Source: Campylobacter concisus (GTDB lineage: Bacteria; Campylobacterota; Campylobacteria; Campylobacterales; Campylobacteraceae). Taken from it: DNA of 64,000 nt. Below the pieces are notes generated by a model. That model did no database searches. It was not told the DNA's origin and saw only the letters and a list, made by a program, of their open reading frames with translations. Positions 45,506-55,265 of the stretch are shown piece by piece (within the stretch, counting starts at the first letter, position 1; each line of letters starts with the position of its first letter). The translations under genes were made by a program, and so were the position numbers. The stretch is from assembly GCF_003049705.1 (NCBI RefSeq), contig NZ_PIRF01000002.1, positions 1 through 64,000 on the forward strand. Direction: 5' to 3'.

Positions 45506-47230
45506 TCATTCGTAAATTTTTATATAGCTTTGAGGATTGTTGAAAATTTCTTGGTCGCTTATCTCGTATAAGACTTTATCGTCTATATCGTCGATTTTTG
45601 ATCCAAATAATTCTTTTACAACCATATTTTTCTTGACTTTAATAAACTGCAAATCCTCATCTTTTTGATTATCGCCCAGAACTAGTCTTATTTTCTCCCA
45701 ATCGTCATAAAAATACTCTTGTAGCAGCGGTAAAATTTTGTTTTTAAAGACATTTGCAAGCATTTCCATGTCTGACACATTTATAAAATAAGCATGTCCT
45801 ATCGTGTGATCTCTGTCGTAAAGATACTCTATGCGCTCATTTATCGTTTTTAGCATTTCTCCTACATTGATGCCTTCAATGACTGTTTCATTTAGCGTGT
45901 CGTATTCTGGCATCATCTCCACAAACTCAAACCTTCTTCTAAGAGCCGTATCCATAAGGGCTATGCTTCGATCTGCCGTATTCATCGTGCCTATTATGTA
46001 TAAATTTGACGGCACTCCAAATTTCTCTTTTGAGTATGGCAGCTCGACCATTATCTCATCATCTGCGCCGAGCCTTTTTGACGGCTCTATAAGAGTTATG
46101 AGCTCACCAAAAATTTTAGATATATTTCCGCGGTTGATCTCGTCGATAAAGATGGCATATTTTGGTGTATCGTCATTAAAAAACTTTTGTCGCTCATATT
46201 TTGGCAAATCGCAAAAGTCCTTAAGTTTGCCTTTGTAATCACTAAGAAGTAAAGCATTTTCGCAGCACTGATAAAAAATTCCTTTTGATATTTCATAAGT
46301 TATATCGCCATCTTCGTTTTCACTATCAAATAGAGGCTTTATGCCCTCAACAAATTCCTCATATCCATAGCTTTGGTGAAATGTTATAAATTTTATTTGT
46401 CTACTTCGTATATATTCATCAAATTTATTTTTTAGATCATTTCTGTTTTCGCTTATATCAACTTTTCTTTCTTCTATTATCTCAATAGCCTTTACTACTG
46501 TGGTGTATGTCTTTCCAGTTCCTGGAGGGCCGTATAAGATTTGATTAAGTGGATAAGTTAATTTCTTGTCATTGTCGGTCATTTTATATCCTTCATTATC
46601 ACTATTGTTTAGTATATCGTGTGTTGACTTATTTTCCTTTGCATATTGGTTCCATAATAGAGACGAATATTCATAAAAGTCCATATAACTCGGCTTATTT
46701 TTTAGTAGTTCTTTTTGAATTTGTGATATGTTTTTTGATTTTATATTATTTTTTTGAGCCAAATACTTGAAAGCTTCTTTTGAGACAATGTGTAGAAGTG
46801 TTTTGTCTGGTGCATATAAAAAGGCTATTTTCCATTTTATGGCATTGCCAAGATCAATATCATCTATACTTTCAAATTCTTTGTTTTGTGCATATTTTAT
46901 AATTTGTAGAATAAGACTTTTTATTTTTTGAAATGCTTGATTTCTAGTCTCTCCATATTTTTCATACCATCCATATTCTGCATCACCAGTTTGTCCACTT
47001 TTTAGTTCCTTTTCGACATCGTTTTGTGCTCTTTTAAAAATTCCAAATTTATAAGCAGATCCACCCCATATACTTATAAGATTTTCCGTTTTACTTTCAA
47101 GCCAAAAGGTAAAAGTATCCTTGCTCTTAACGCCTGTGTATTGCTCTAAGGTCATATTTTCTACAGCTTGAAAAGGCCATCTTTGTTGAAAGTCATCCCT
47201 TAATTTCAAGCGTTCTTGCCATGAAACCAT
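45506..47230 (-). CDS. McrB-like AAA+ GTPase subunit with atypical N-terminal domain
   Basis: 574 residues. LYGPPGTGKTYTT (Walker A, residues 234-241), YAIFIDEINRGNISKIFGEL (Walker B and McrB signature, about 358-377), MNTADRSIAL (416-425) and RRRF (431-434) define the McrB clade. Residues 1-200 hold a domain with FWLESKTENLISIWGGSAYKFGI that is not the DUF3578 domain of E. coli McrB; it probably reads the target base or sequence. AAGGAGC before the ATG. Restricts foreign methylated or otherwise modified DNA. The N-terminal third is notably AT-rich. Confidence 0.88.
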   Translation of the reverse strand: MVSWQERLKLRDDFQQRWPFQAVENMTLEQYTGVKSKDTFTFWLESKTENLISIWGGSAYKFGIFKRAQNDVEKELKSGQTGDAEYGWYEKYGETRNQAFQKIKSLILQIIKYAQNKEFESIDDIDLGNAIKWKIAFLYAPDKTLLHIVSKEAFKYLAQKNNIKSKNISQIQKELLKNKPSYMDFYEYSSLLWNQYAKENKSTHDILNNSDNEGYKMTDNDKKLTYPLNQILYGPPGTGKTYTTVVKAIEIIEERKVDISENRNDLKNKFDEYIRSRQIKFITFHQSYGYEEFVEGIKPLFDSENEDGDITYEISKGIFYQCCENALLLSDYKGKLKDFCDLPKYERQKFFNDDTPKYAIFIDEINRGNISKIFGELITLIEPSKRLGADDEIMVELPYSKEKFGVPSNLYIIGTMNTADRSIALMDTALRRRFEFVEMMPEYDTLNETVIEGINVGEMLKTINERIEYLYDRDHTIGHAYFINVSDMEMLANVFKNKILPLLQEYFYDDWEKIRLVLGDNQKDEDLQFIKVKKNMVVKELFGSKIDDIDDKVLYEISDQEIFNNPQSYIKIYE

Positions 47231-47275
47231 TTTTGCTCCTTGTTTATTTACTTAAATTTAGTGTCCTATTTTATC

Positions 47276-47728
47276 TCACAACCCATCAAATTCTTTTTTT
47301 AGTTCGCCCCTTAGCTCTTCAGCTCTATCTTCGCCGTTTTTGAAATTTGCCTTTACAAAGCCATCGATCTCGTCTAAAATTTCAATAAGTTCGCTCTCCC
47401 AATTTGCGTTTTCTTGTTTCAAAAGTGCTTCTAGCTTGTCTCTTGTCTGCTCAAGCTGATCTAGTGCTTTGTCCTTGTCGCTAGCCTCATTTAGCGCATC
47501 TTCAAAGAGTATGTCTTGTCTTAAAGCGTTTATCTTTTTTTGTATGACATTGCAAAATTTAGGGTATTTCTCAGCGTTGTTTAAATTTTGCAAAACCTCT
47601 TGCGCAGCTTTTTGATAAGCTGGCACTGCTCCTTCATCGTCAAGTTTTTTTGTGAGTTTTTGTATCTGAAAATATAAAATAAGCGCCGCAAAAAATGCAA
47701 GCAGCAAATAAATCGTAACGCTATTCAT
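47276..47728 (-). CDS. Membrane-anchored coiled-coil protein, unknown function
   Basis: 150 residues. One TM helix at 3-20 (TIYLLLAFFAALILYF) then a charged helical body with heptad-like Leu/Ala spacing, ending DRAEELRGELKKEF. It is likely inner-membrane with the coiled coil in the cytoplasm. AAGGAG lies before the ATG, and it overlaps the end of rarD by 8 bases. Not recognised. Confidence 0.65.
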   Translation of the reverse strand: MNSVTIYLLLAFFAALILYFQIQKLTKKLDDEGAVPAYQKAAQEVLQNLNNAEKYPKFCNVIQKKINALRQDILFEDALNEASDKDKALDQLEQTRDKLEALLKQENANWESELIEILDEIDGFVKANFKNGEDRAEELRGELKKEFDGL

Positions 47729-48595
47729 TTTTACTCCTTTTTCTAAATTTATCTACGCTAATTATCGCAAGCGCCAGCCAGATCATACAAAATGAGATGA
47801 CCTTGTAGCCGTCTAAAATTTCGCCGTAAATGAAGACCGCACAAAGGATCGCTATGGTTGGCGAGATGTATTGCAAGTAGCCAATCGTTGTTAAATTTAT
47901 CCTTGTAGCAGCTGCGTTAAAAGCGACAAGTGGCACGATGGTAACGATACTTGAAGCGATCATTAGTAACGAGTCTTCGTTTAGCCCAAAGTGGCTTTTG
48001 CCTAAAAATGCTATGTAAAAAACGTAGCCAAGCGCAAATGGGAACATAAAAAATGTTTCGATAAAAAGCCCATTAAATGCACTGATCTTCGCTGCCTTTC
48101 TAACCATCGCATAAAATCCAAATGAAAGTGGCAAGATGATAGAGACAAGTGGCAGGCCGCCTTTGGCATAAATTTGTACGCAGACTGCTGCGATGACGAT
48201 GCAAACGGCTATGGCGCTAGCTTTGCTCAGGCGCTCTTTAAAGATGATGACGCCAAGGAGCATGCTTATCAAGGGATTTATAAAATATCCCAAACTCGTG
48301 TCTAAAATTTTGCCGCTACCCACCGCATAGACATAAATGCCCCAGTTTATGGTGATAAAAATACCACTTAAAAATAGAGCCTTTAGCGAGCGGATATCTT
48401 TAAGAAGCGCAAAAATTTCGCCCATTTTGCCATTAATGCAAAGCACTGCCGCCATCAAGAAAAATGACCAGATGATCCTGTGGGCTAAAATTTCATAAGC
48501 ATCGACATCTTTGCTAAATAGGTTGAAATAAACCGCCAAAAACCCCCACATAAAAAAGGCGCTAAGCGCGAGAATAACGCCTTTTTGGCTCTCAT
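47721..48595 (-). pseudogene. rarD: RarD-like EamA permease with disrupted start
   Basis: The frame from ATG 48551 gives 276 residues beginning MWGFLAVYFN, which cuts off half of TM1. In the same frame upstream the codons still read LNESQKGVILALSAFF, matching the RarD N-terminus, but no ATG/GTG/TTG is available before the stop. An ATGA-coupled ATG at 48595 opens one base out of phase; a sixth A in the A5 run (T-run 48582-48586 on plus) would join it. Either a rare start is used, or a one-base loss has crippled the gene. The body has about ten TM segments and normal RarD motifs (YFINPLISMLLGV, GYLQYISPTIA). Confidence 0.6.
48552..48586 (-). terminator. Terminator-like hairpin at the rarD start
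   Basis: On the minus strand AAAAAGGCG and CGCCTTTTTT (plus 48578-48586 and 48552-48561) pair perfectly over 9 bases with a 16-base loop and end in a T-run. It lies inside the first codons of rarD, so it may attenuate or end transcription between the two permease genes. Confidence 0.4.
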
Positions 48596-49479
48596 TTAGT
48601 CTTGGTATTTTTGTCGCCTTTTATAGAATTTATACTATCTATCATCAAAAGTGTGACAGAGATGGCTAGGCAGATCATCAAAAAGTATGAGCTTTTCTCC
48701 AGTCTCTCGCCGATGGCAAATGAGACAAAAAGCATCATTATAGGCTCAAAATATGTAAGCAAACCTAGTACATTTATCGGCACGAGCGTGCTTGAGAGGA
48801 TCTGGGCGATGAGGGCTATGCCGCTGATAGCACCAAGCAAGATGAGCAGATAGTAGATGTTTGGATTTTGGCTCATTACGTAGTCCATATCGGCTGTGAG
48901 CGCAAAATAAAATGAGAATAAAAACATAAAAATTATCTCGATAACAAAGCTTGAGAAATTTGCAAGGTTGTAGTACTTTCTAATGGTAAAATAGACTGGA
49001 TAAAGGCAAAAAACTACAGCGCTCTCCCACGAGATGCCGCCGCTTAGTATAGCTGTGCTAAAGACGCCAAGGGCTGCAAAAAATATCGAGGCTAGCTTTG
49101 TTTTAGAGAGGTGCTCTTTAAAAAATATCCGTCCAAAAAGGACCATGACTATTGGCATGATGAGGTAGCCGATAGAGACTTTTAGCGCTGATCCGTTGCT
49201 TGGAGCCCAGAGATAGAGCCACATCTGAAATGAGACAATGAGCGAGGTAGCTAGTAAAACTAGTAAAATTTTAGGTTTTAGCTTTATTTTTAGAAGTAAA
49301 AATTTGAAATTTCGCTGCTGTTTTAACAAAAAAATGGCTGCGATGACAAAAGGCATGGCAAAGATCATGCGGTATCCAATAAGAGCTTGCGTGCTGATGG
49401 GGTTCATGAGCACTGACATGTAGTAGATGCAGTTAAACAAAACAGATGCCAAAAGCGAATAAAATATGCCTTTTATCAT
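48592..49479 (-). CDS. EamA/DMT-family permease (RarD-like)
   Basis: 295 residues from the ATG at 49479, with AAAGGAG 12 bases upstream; an upstream in-frame stretch to 49530 lacks support. Ten TM segments in two EamA halves (SLLASVLFNCIYYMSVL first, LLTYFEPIMMLFVSF last). Many members export amino acids or nucleotide precursors; substrate unknown. It overlaps the out-of-phase rarD ATG by ATGA, so the two formed an operon. Confidence 0.82.
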   Translation of the reverse strand: MIKGIFYSLLASVLFNCIYYMSVLMNPISTQALIGYRMIFAMPFVIAAIFLLKQQRNFKFLLLKIKLKPKILLVLLATSLIVSFQMWLYLWAPSNGSALKVSIGYLIMPIVMVLFGRIFFKEHLSKTKLASIFFAALGVFSTAILSGGISWESAVVFCLYPVYFTIRKYYNLANFSSFVIEIIFMFLFSFYFALTADMDYVMSQNPNIYYLLILLGAISGIALIAQILSSTLVPINVLGLLTYFEPIMMLFVSFAIGERLEKSSYFLMICLAISVTLLMIDSINSIKGDKNTKTK

Positions 49480-49580
49480 GAAAAAATTCTGCTCCTTTTT
49501 GGGTAAATTTAAAGTAGCGATTGTAGGCAAAATATCTTTAATAGCCCATTAATGGCTTTTATTTTTTAAGTTTGCCGTGA

Positions 49581-49586
49581 TATAAT
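49581..49586 (+). promoter_or_regulatory. -10 element before the DAHP synthase operon
   Basis: TATAAT 37 bases before the ATG, with GATAGGAAAATAA as leader and ribosome site. It probably drives the tightly packed run to mnmH. Confidence 0.6.
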
Positions 49587-49623
49587 CAGCGTCTAATTTA
49601 AGGCAAAAAAGATAGGAAAATAA

Positions 49624-50964
49624 ATGACTTGGAACCGCGATAGCTGGAGAGAATTTAATATCTTGCAACAACCAAAATACCCAGATTTAAAAGAGCTTAA
49701 AGAGATCGAAGAAAAATTAAAATCACTTCCTCCTTTGGTCTTTGCTGGCGAGGCTAGAAGTTTAAAAGAGGAGCTTGCAAAAGTTTGCAATGGCGAGGCA
49801 TTTTTGCTTCAAGGTGGCGACTGCGCTGAGAGCTTTACAAATTTTAATGCAAATAACATCAGAGATATGTTTAAGGTTTTACTTCAAATGGCGATAGTTT
49901 TAACCTTTGCTGGTGGCTATCCAGTGGTCAAAGTGGGCCGCGTGGCAGGGCAGTTTGCAAAGCCTAGAAGTAGCGATTTTGAAGAGGCAAATGGCATTAA
50001 GCTTCCAAGCTATAGAGGCGACATCATAAATGGCTTTGAATTTGACGAAAAAGCAAGAGTGCCTGATCCAAAACGTATGATAGAGGCGTATTATCAAAGC
50101 GCATCTACGATGAACTTACTTAGAGCCTTTTCAAGAGGCGGTTTGGCCGATCTTCATCAAGTGCATAAGTGGAATTTAGGCTTTGTCAAAAAGCCAGAGA
50201 TCGGCGAGAAATACGCAAAACTAGCTGATGAGCTAACAAAGACGCTTTCATTTATGGCAGCTTGTGGTATCACTTCAGCAAATACGCCAGTCATAAATCA
50301 AACCGCGGTTTATACATCTCACGAGGCACTTTTACTACCTTATGAAGAGGCATTGACTAGGGTTGATAGTCTTAGCGGTGAGTGGTATGACTGCTCGGCT
50401 CATATGCTTTGGATAGGTGAAAGAACGCGTGGTATAAATGACGCTCACGTACATTTTTTAAGTGGTGTGAAAAATCCTATCGGCGTAAAGATCGGACCAA
50501 GTGCAAAGGCTGAAGATGTCGTCGCGCTTGCAAATAAGCTAAATCCAGAAAATGAAGCTGGCAGACTAAACGTGATAATTAGAATGGGTGCTGATAAGAT
50601 AGGCGAAAATTTACCAAAAATTTTAAGAGAGCTAAAGCGAGAAGGGCTAAATATTGTTTATAGTATCGATCCGATGCATGGCAACACTGTAAAAACCTCA
50701 AATAACTACAAAACTAGAGAATTTGACAAGATAATAAGCGAAGTTAGAAGCTTTTTTGAAATTCACAAAGCTGAGGGTACAAGAGCTGGCGGTGTGCATC
50801 TTGAGATGACAGGACAAGACGTGACTGAGTGCACGGGTGGGGCATTGAATATCACTGAAAGTTTGCTTGAGCAAAGGTATGAAACACAATGTGACCCAAG
50901 GCTAAATGCTGATCAGGCACTTGAGCTTGCATTTTTGATGGCTGATCTGGTTAAAAAAGCTTAA
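49624..50964 (+). CDS. Class II 3-deoxy-7-phosphoheptulonate synthase
   Basis: 446 residues, plant-type class II (AroH-like) enzyme. [11 protein letters not shown] and [12 protein letters not shown] are metal and substrate motifs; QNY-type [15 protein letters not shown] follows. It begins the shikimate pathway from PEP and erythrose 4-phosphate. It heads an operon that also includes trpC, so tryptophan supply may be linked. Confidence 0.95.
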   Translation: MTWNRDSWREFNILQQPKYPDLKELKEIEEKLKSLPPLVFAGEARSLKEELAKVCNGEAFLLQGGDCAESFTNFNANNIRDMFKVLLQMAIVLTFAGGYPVVKVGRVAGQFAKPRSSDFEEANGIKLPSYRGDIINGFEFDEKARVPDPKRMIEAYYQSASTMNLLRAFSRGGLADLHQVHKWNLGFVKKPEIGEKYAKLADELTKTLSFMAACGITSANTPVINQTAVYTSHEALLLPYEEALTRVDSLSGEWYDCSAHMLWIGERTRGINDAHVHFLSGVKNPIGVKIGPSAKAEDVVALANKLNPENEAGRLNVIIRMGADKIGENLPKILRELKREGLNIVYSIDPMHGNTVKTSNNYKTREFDKIISEVRSFFEIHKAEGTRAGGVHLEMTGQDVTECTGGALNITESLLEQRYETQCDPRLNADQALELAFLMADLVKKA

Positions 50965-50987
50965 AATTATAAAATTTGGAGAAAAAG

Positions 50988-51944
50988 ATGGTAAATGTTT
51001 ATGACTTAATCGTTGTTGGTGGCGGACCTTGTGGAATTGCTAGCGTAGTTGAGGCAAAAAGAAATGGCTTAAATAATGTTTTGCTTCTTGAAAAAGGCGA
51101 TAATCACAGCCAAACGATCAGAAAATTTTATAAAGATAATAAACGTGTAGATAAAGAGTATAAAGGGCAAGATAGCACGATACATGGCGTAGTTTCATTT
51201 GAGGATGGTACGAAAGAGAGCACGCTTGATTATTTTGATAGGCTGCTTGATACTGAAAAGATTGAAGCTTTTTTTAACTCTGAAGTAGAGAGCGTGAAAA
51301 AAGATGGAGAAATTTTTAAAGTAACTACCTCAAAAGCCGTCTATGAAGCTAAAAATGTGATGATATCAATTGGCAAAATGGGACGACCAAATAAGCCTGA
51401 TTATAAAATCCCACCTTCACTAAACGCGGTTGTAAATTTTAACCTTGATAGCTGTACAAACGGCGAAAAGGTGCTTGTCGTAGGTGGCGGAAACTCAGCA
51501 GTTGAGTATGCGATCGAGCTTTGCCAATACAATAAAACCACAATCGCTTATAGAAAAGATAATTTTAGCCGCGTAAATGAGACAAATTTAAGCGCACTTT
51601 GGGAGCTAGAAAAGCACGGCAAGATAAAAGTTAGGCTAAATCACGATATAAAAGAGATAGATAACGAATCAGGCAAAGTTAGAGTGCATTACGAAAATGG
51701 CAAAATTCGCGTTTATGATAGAGTTGTTTATGCCATAGGCGGCTCAAGTCCGGTTGATTTTTTACAAAAATGTCAGATAAAAATCGATGAAAAAGGCACT
51801 CCAATAGTTGATAGCAACTACCAAAGTAGCGTGCCAGGACTTTATGTGGGCGGTGACATCGTGCTAAAAAATGGTGGCTCAATAGTCGTTGCTCTAAATC
51901 ACGCTCATCACGTCATAAAAGACATTTTAAAGGGCAAGGTATAA
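50988..51944 (+). CDS. fqrB: FqrB-like flavodoxin/quinone NADPH reductase
   Basis: 318 residues from the ATG at 50988 (TTGGAGAAAAAG provides the ribosome site; the upstream TTG at 50976 is part of it). FAD loop VVGGGPCGIASV, NAD loop VLVVGGGNSAVEYA and the C-terminal GLYVGGDIVL are those of thioredoxin-reductase-like flavoproteins, but no redox CxxC is present. This matches FqrB of Helicobacter, which carries electrons between NADPH and flavodoxin for pyruvate oxidation. Confidence 0.75.
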   Translation: MVNVYDLIVVGGGPCGIASVVEAKRNGLNNVLLLEKGDNHSQTIRKFYKDNKRVDKEYKGQDSTIHGVVSFEDGTKESTLDYFDRLLDTEKIEAFFNSEVESVKKDGEIFKVTTSKAVYEAKNVMISIGKMGRPNKPDYKIPPSLNAVVNFNLDSCTNGEKVLVVGGGNSAVEYAIELCQYNKTTIAYRKDNFSRVNETNLSALWELEKHGKIKVRLNHDIKEIDNESGKVRVHYENGKIRVYDRVVYAIGGSSPVDFLQKCQIKIDEKGTPIVDSNYQSSVPGLYVGGDIVLKNGGSIVVALNHAHHVIKDILKGKV

Positions 51945-51946
51945 GC

Positions 51947-54199
51947 TTGATAAATAAAATTTTACTAGCTATTTTTTGTTTGATAGTTGGCTTTTGCCTA
52001 TCGTTTTTTAAATCTCCAAAAGAAGATGAAGCGCCAAAAGATACTAATCAAACGATTTATTCTATAAATTTTGACAATTTGCCAGAAGAAGAGAGACAAA
52101 AGTACATCAGCAAAGATGATCTTTACGAATATGGTGGATATATAACTCCAAAAAGCTATATCCAAAATTTTACTGAAACGAACGATCAAAATTTATCAAA
52201 TGATGTAAATGAACTTCAAGAACAAGTTCGTGAGCTAAGTAAAAAAAATAAAATTTTAGCTACTGATAATGTCGATATCAGCGAGAAAAATTTAGACTTT
52301 ATAAGCAAAATTTCAGAGATGAAAAAAAATATCGAAAATGAAAAAAATGAGATAGTTGAGAAAAATCAAAAGACACTAGGCGAGCTTGAAGCGCAACACT
52401 TTGAAAATATACAAACTCTCACAAAACGGCTAAATGAAGCTCAAGCTGATATGATTGAGAGCTCAAAAGCCTATGAAAAAAAGATAATAGACCTTGAAAA
52501 TGCGATAAATGAGGCAAAAAATGGCGATGAAAGTAAGGTAAAAGATATCGAAGCAAATTTTGCTAAATTTAAAGAGATGGCTGAGGCAAATTACACAGCT
52601 TTAAAAGAGCAAAATATAGAGCTAAATACGACACTGGCTCAAAAAGACGCGCTAATAAAAGAGTACGAAAATACTCAAAATGAAAAAGATAAAAACGAAA
52701 AAAGAGAAATTTTGCTTTTAAAAGAGGAGATTGAGCGAGCAAAGAGTGATGCTAAGACACAAAAATTTAGCTACGAAAAAGAGATAAATGCACTAATTGA
52801 TGGCTTTGAAACGCAAAAGAGTGTTATGGAGGATGAGCTTTCCAAAAAGGCAAATAAGATAATTGATCTTGAGGAGGCTCTTGAGTCAAGCAAGACTGCC
52901 TTAAAAGATAGAATTTATGAACTTGATGAGATAAAGAAAAATTTAAACTCAAAAGATTTGGCAGTTGAGAACTATAATGGTAAAAATTTAGAGCTAAACG
53001 CCTCTCTTGCGGCACTTCATAAAAGTTTTAATGATCTAAAAGAAAAAAATCTTAAAAGCGAGCAGGAAAATAAACTCGCAAATGAAAATATAAATTTGCT
53101 TAAAAAAGAGCTTGAACGGATAAATTTGATAAACAAAAAGCTAGAGAAGCAAAATTTAGATGCAAATGCAAGTCTAAGTGAGCTAAATAAAAAGCTAAAT
53201 TTAAGTGAAGAGAGCTTTAAAAATGCACGAGATGAGCTAAAGACGCTTGATGCAAAGACGAATAAATTTTTAAAAACTTTGTTTGAGCAAAATCAAACTA
53301 TCTCTTTGCAGACTCAAAAGCTTGGTTTAAATGACAGTGAGTTAAAAAATTTAAGTGCAAAGATAAACTTAAAAGATGAAAAGATAAAAGAGCTAGAAAA
53401 TAATCTCACGCAAACAAGTCAAATGCTAGCAGCAAAGCAAAGTGAGCTAGAAGCTCAAAAAAGGACGCTAAAGATCGATATGCAAAATTATGAAATTTTG
53501 CGTCAGCAAATAAATATTTTGCAAAAAAAGATAGCCGATACGTCGGCTCTTTTTGCTGATAGTAATAAAAGTGGTGGTAAAAATTTACTAAGCTTACAAA
53601 ATGAGCTAGAGAGTGCAAAACATAAGTTAAACGAGAGCAATAAGACGATTGAAAGGTTAAATTCTAAAATAAACGAACTTAGCTCATCTAGCGCAAAAGG
53701 AAGTCCAGTAAATGCCAAAATCATCGAACTTCAAAAAGATATCGAGCAAAATTTAAATAGGCAAGATGAGCTTGAAAATGAAAATGTGAATTTAAAAAAT
53801 ATCTTACAGGCGACAACTAAACCAGAGACGCCAACAAAGCTAGTTTTGATCTCTAGCCTTGAGTGTGATGACATGGACGCAAAAGATAAGATTAGCGTGA
53901 TGTGTAAGAATAGAGTGAGCGAATTTTTGCAAAGATTTAACTCAAACTACCTTTATGAGATAATTCCGATCGTAGATAAGAAAAATTTTGTCATCCCATC
54001 AAATGTGGCTCAAAGCATCAAAAAAGATGATCTTGGCAGGCTAAACAACTATGTAAATTATGGCGTTGGTAAAGAGCGCGCAAAGGCAGCAGCCGAGCTT
54101 ATAAAAGAGGAATTTGGCGATTTTGCAAGGATCAGCTTTAGCTCAGAAGTGATCGTGAAAGATGTCACGCGCGGCTTTATTATCAAGGTTTATAGATGA
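51947..54199 (+). CDS. Large membrane-anchored coiled-coil protein
   Basis: 750 residues from a TTG start. One N-terminal TM (LAIFCLIVGFCLSFF), a short linker with Asp/Glu, and from about residue 85 to 625 an almost unbroken coiled coil of Leu/Lys/Glu heptads. The C-terminal 110 residues form a small alpha/beta domain (LVLISSLECDD to GFIIKVYR) whose last part (RAKAAAELIKEEFG) resembles the OmpA-like fold, so it may bind the cell wall or another partner. The chain would span the periplasm. Not recognised. It is coupled by ATGA to the methyltransferase. Confidence 0.65.
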   Translation: MINKILLAIFCLIVGFCLSFFKSPKEDEAPKDTNQTIYSINFDNLPEEERQKYISKDDLYEYGGYITPKSYIQNFTETNDQNLSNDVNELQEQVRELSKKNKILATDNVDISEKNLDFISKISEMKKNIENEKNEIVEKNQKTLGELEAQHFENIQTLTKRLNEAQADMIESSKAYEKKIIDLENAINEAKNGDESKVKDIEANFAKFKEMAEANYTALKEQNIELNTTLAQKDALIKEYENTQNEKDKNEKREILLLKEEIERAKSDAKTQKFSYEKEINALIDGFETQKSVMEDELSKKANKIIDLEEALESSKTALKDRIYELDEIKKNLNSKDLAVENYNGKNLELNASLAALHKSFNDLKEKNLKSEQENKLANENINLLKKELERINLINKKLEKQNLDANASLSELNKKLNLSEESFKNARDELKTLDAKTNKFLKTLFEQNQTISLQTQKLGLNDSELKNLSAKINLKDEKIKELENNLTQTSQMLAAKQSELEAQKRTLKIDMQNYEILRQQINILQKKIADTSALFADSNKSGGKNLLSLQNELESAKHKLNESNKTIERLNSKINELSSSSAKGSPVNAKIIELQKDIEQNLNRQDELENENVNLKNILQATTKPETPTKLVLISSLECDDMDAKDKISVMCKNRVSEFLQRFNSNYLYEIIPIVDKKNFVIPSNVAQSIKKDDLGRLNNYVNYGVGKERAKAAAELIKEEFGDFARISFSSEVIVKDVTRGFIIKVYR

Positions 54200-54903
54200 T
54201 CTTGGCTCAGCTAAAAAGTGGCTATCGCTACAACAGCGATACGCTGGTACTTTATGATTTTATAAGCTCAAGTTTGAAAAATTTTTCAGGCAGGATTTTA
54301 GACGTTGGCGCAGGATGTGGGATACTTGGGCTTTTGCTTAAACGCGACTTTAAAAATTCTAGCCTAAGCTTGCTTGATATCTTGCAGATAAATGGTGAAA
54401 TTTCTAAATTTAATGCCAGCCAAAATAACCTGAAAGCAGAAATTATAAATACTGACTTTGCAAAATTTAAAGATAGCGAGAAATTTGACCTCATCGTATC
54501 AAATCCTCCATTTTATCACGAGGGTACGAAACAAAGCGAAGATGAGCATATAAAGGCTAGTAGATACACAAGCTCTTTGGATTTAAAAGACTTTATAAAA
54601 GCTATAAGTGTAAATTTAAAGCCTCACAAAAGGGCATTTTTTTGCTATGCACCTGATGATCTTGGTCAGATTGTAGCGTGCCTAAAAGAGTTTAAGCTAA
54701 ATTTAGTAAGCCTAAAATTTATTCATACAAAGGCTGATAAACCAGCAAATTTGGCCCTGTTTGAGGTAAGAAATAATTCAAACTCAAAGCTAAAAGTTTT
54801 GCCGCCTTTAGTGATGAGTGAAAATGGCTCGCATACAAAAGAGGCGATTGAAATTTTAAAAAAAGCTGATACAAACAGCGTTGATTATCAGGAGCTAGCG
54901 TGA
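54196..54903 (+). CDS. tRNA-type adenine methyltransferase (TrmN6-like)
   Basis: 235 residues. RILDVGAGCGILGLLL is the SAM loop and IVSNPPFYHEG the NPPY catalytic motif of adenine-N6 methyltransferases; the C-terminal part is like TrmN6/YfiC. Modification of tRNA1Val A37 is the family role, but other targets are possible. Overlaps both neighbours by one to four bases. Confidence 0.8.
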   Translation: MILAQLKSGYRYNSDTLVLYDFISSSLKNFSGRILDVGAGCGILGLLLKRDFKNSSLSLLDILQINGEISKFNASQNNLKAEIINTDFAKFKDSEKFDLIVSNPPFYHEGTKQSEDEHIKASRYTSSLDLKDFIKAISVNLKPHKRAFFCYAPDDLGQIVACLKEFKLNLVSLKFIHTKADKPANLALFEVRNNSNSKLKVLPPLVMSENGSHTKEAIEILKKADTNSVDYQELA

Positions 54904-55265
54904 GAGTGCAAGGCTTTAGCTATGAGTTTGATGCCAGCTTTTGCGAGAGCTGTGGCGGCAAGTGTTGCACGGGAGAGAGTGGCTACATTTGGATAAACGA
55001 AGAAGAAATTTCAAAATTTTGCACCGCATTTCATATGAGTAAAGATGAGTTTGAAAAGCAGTTTTTAATAAGAGTTGGGCTAAGGTGTAGCATAAAAGAG
55101 AAGCCTTATGAAGATGGCTTTGCTTGTGTATTTTTTGATGAAAAAAATAAAAACTGCTCAGTTTATGAGCTAAGGCCACAGCAATGTAGGACTTTTCCGT
55201 TTTGGAATTATTTTAAAAAAAATTTAAAGGAGCTAAAAGCAGAATGCATTGGCGTAAAATTTTAG
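54900..55265 (+). CDS. YkgJ-family cysteine-cluster protein
   Basis: 121 residues from a GTG start. The cluster CESCGGKCCTGESG near residues 15-28 and CSVYELRPQQCRTFPFW in the C-terminus are the two halves of the CxxCxxCC...C...P...C YkgJ pattern, thought to bind an Fe-S cluster or zinc. Function unknown. Overlaps the next gene by 22 bases. Confidence 0.85.
   Translation: MRVQGFSYEFDASFCESCGGKCCTGESGYIWINEEEISKFCTAFHMSKDEFEKQFLIRVGLRCSIKEKPYEDGFACVFFDEKNKNCSVYELRPQQCRTFPFWNYFKKNLKELKAECIGVKF

Noticed and set aside
46549..46770. Plus-strand open frames within mcrB and other genes
   Set aside because: They are shadows of real genes in other frames with no ribosome site and low-complexity products.
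44278..47275. Attachment sites or direct repeats bounding the McrBC pair
   Set aside because: No repeat was seen in the short flanking gaps, so a mobile-element boundary cannot be claimed.
50988..51944. Thioredoxin reductase (TrxB)
   Set aside because: The required CxxC redox pair is missing; the pattern fits FqrB-like flavodoxin/quinone reductases.
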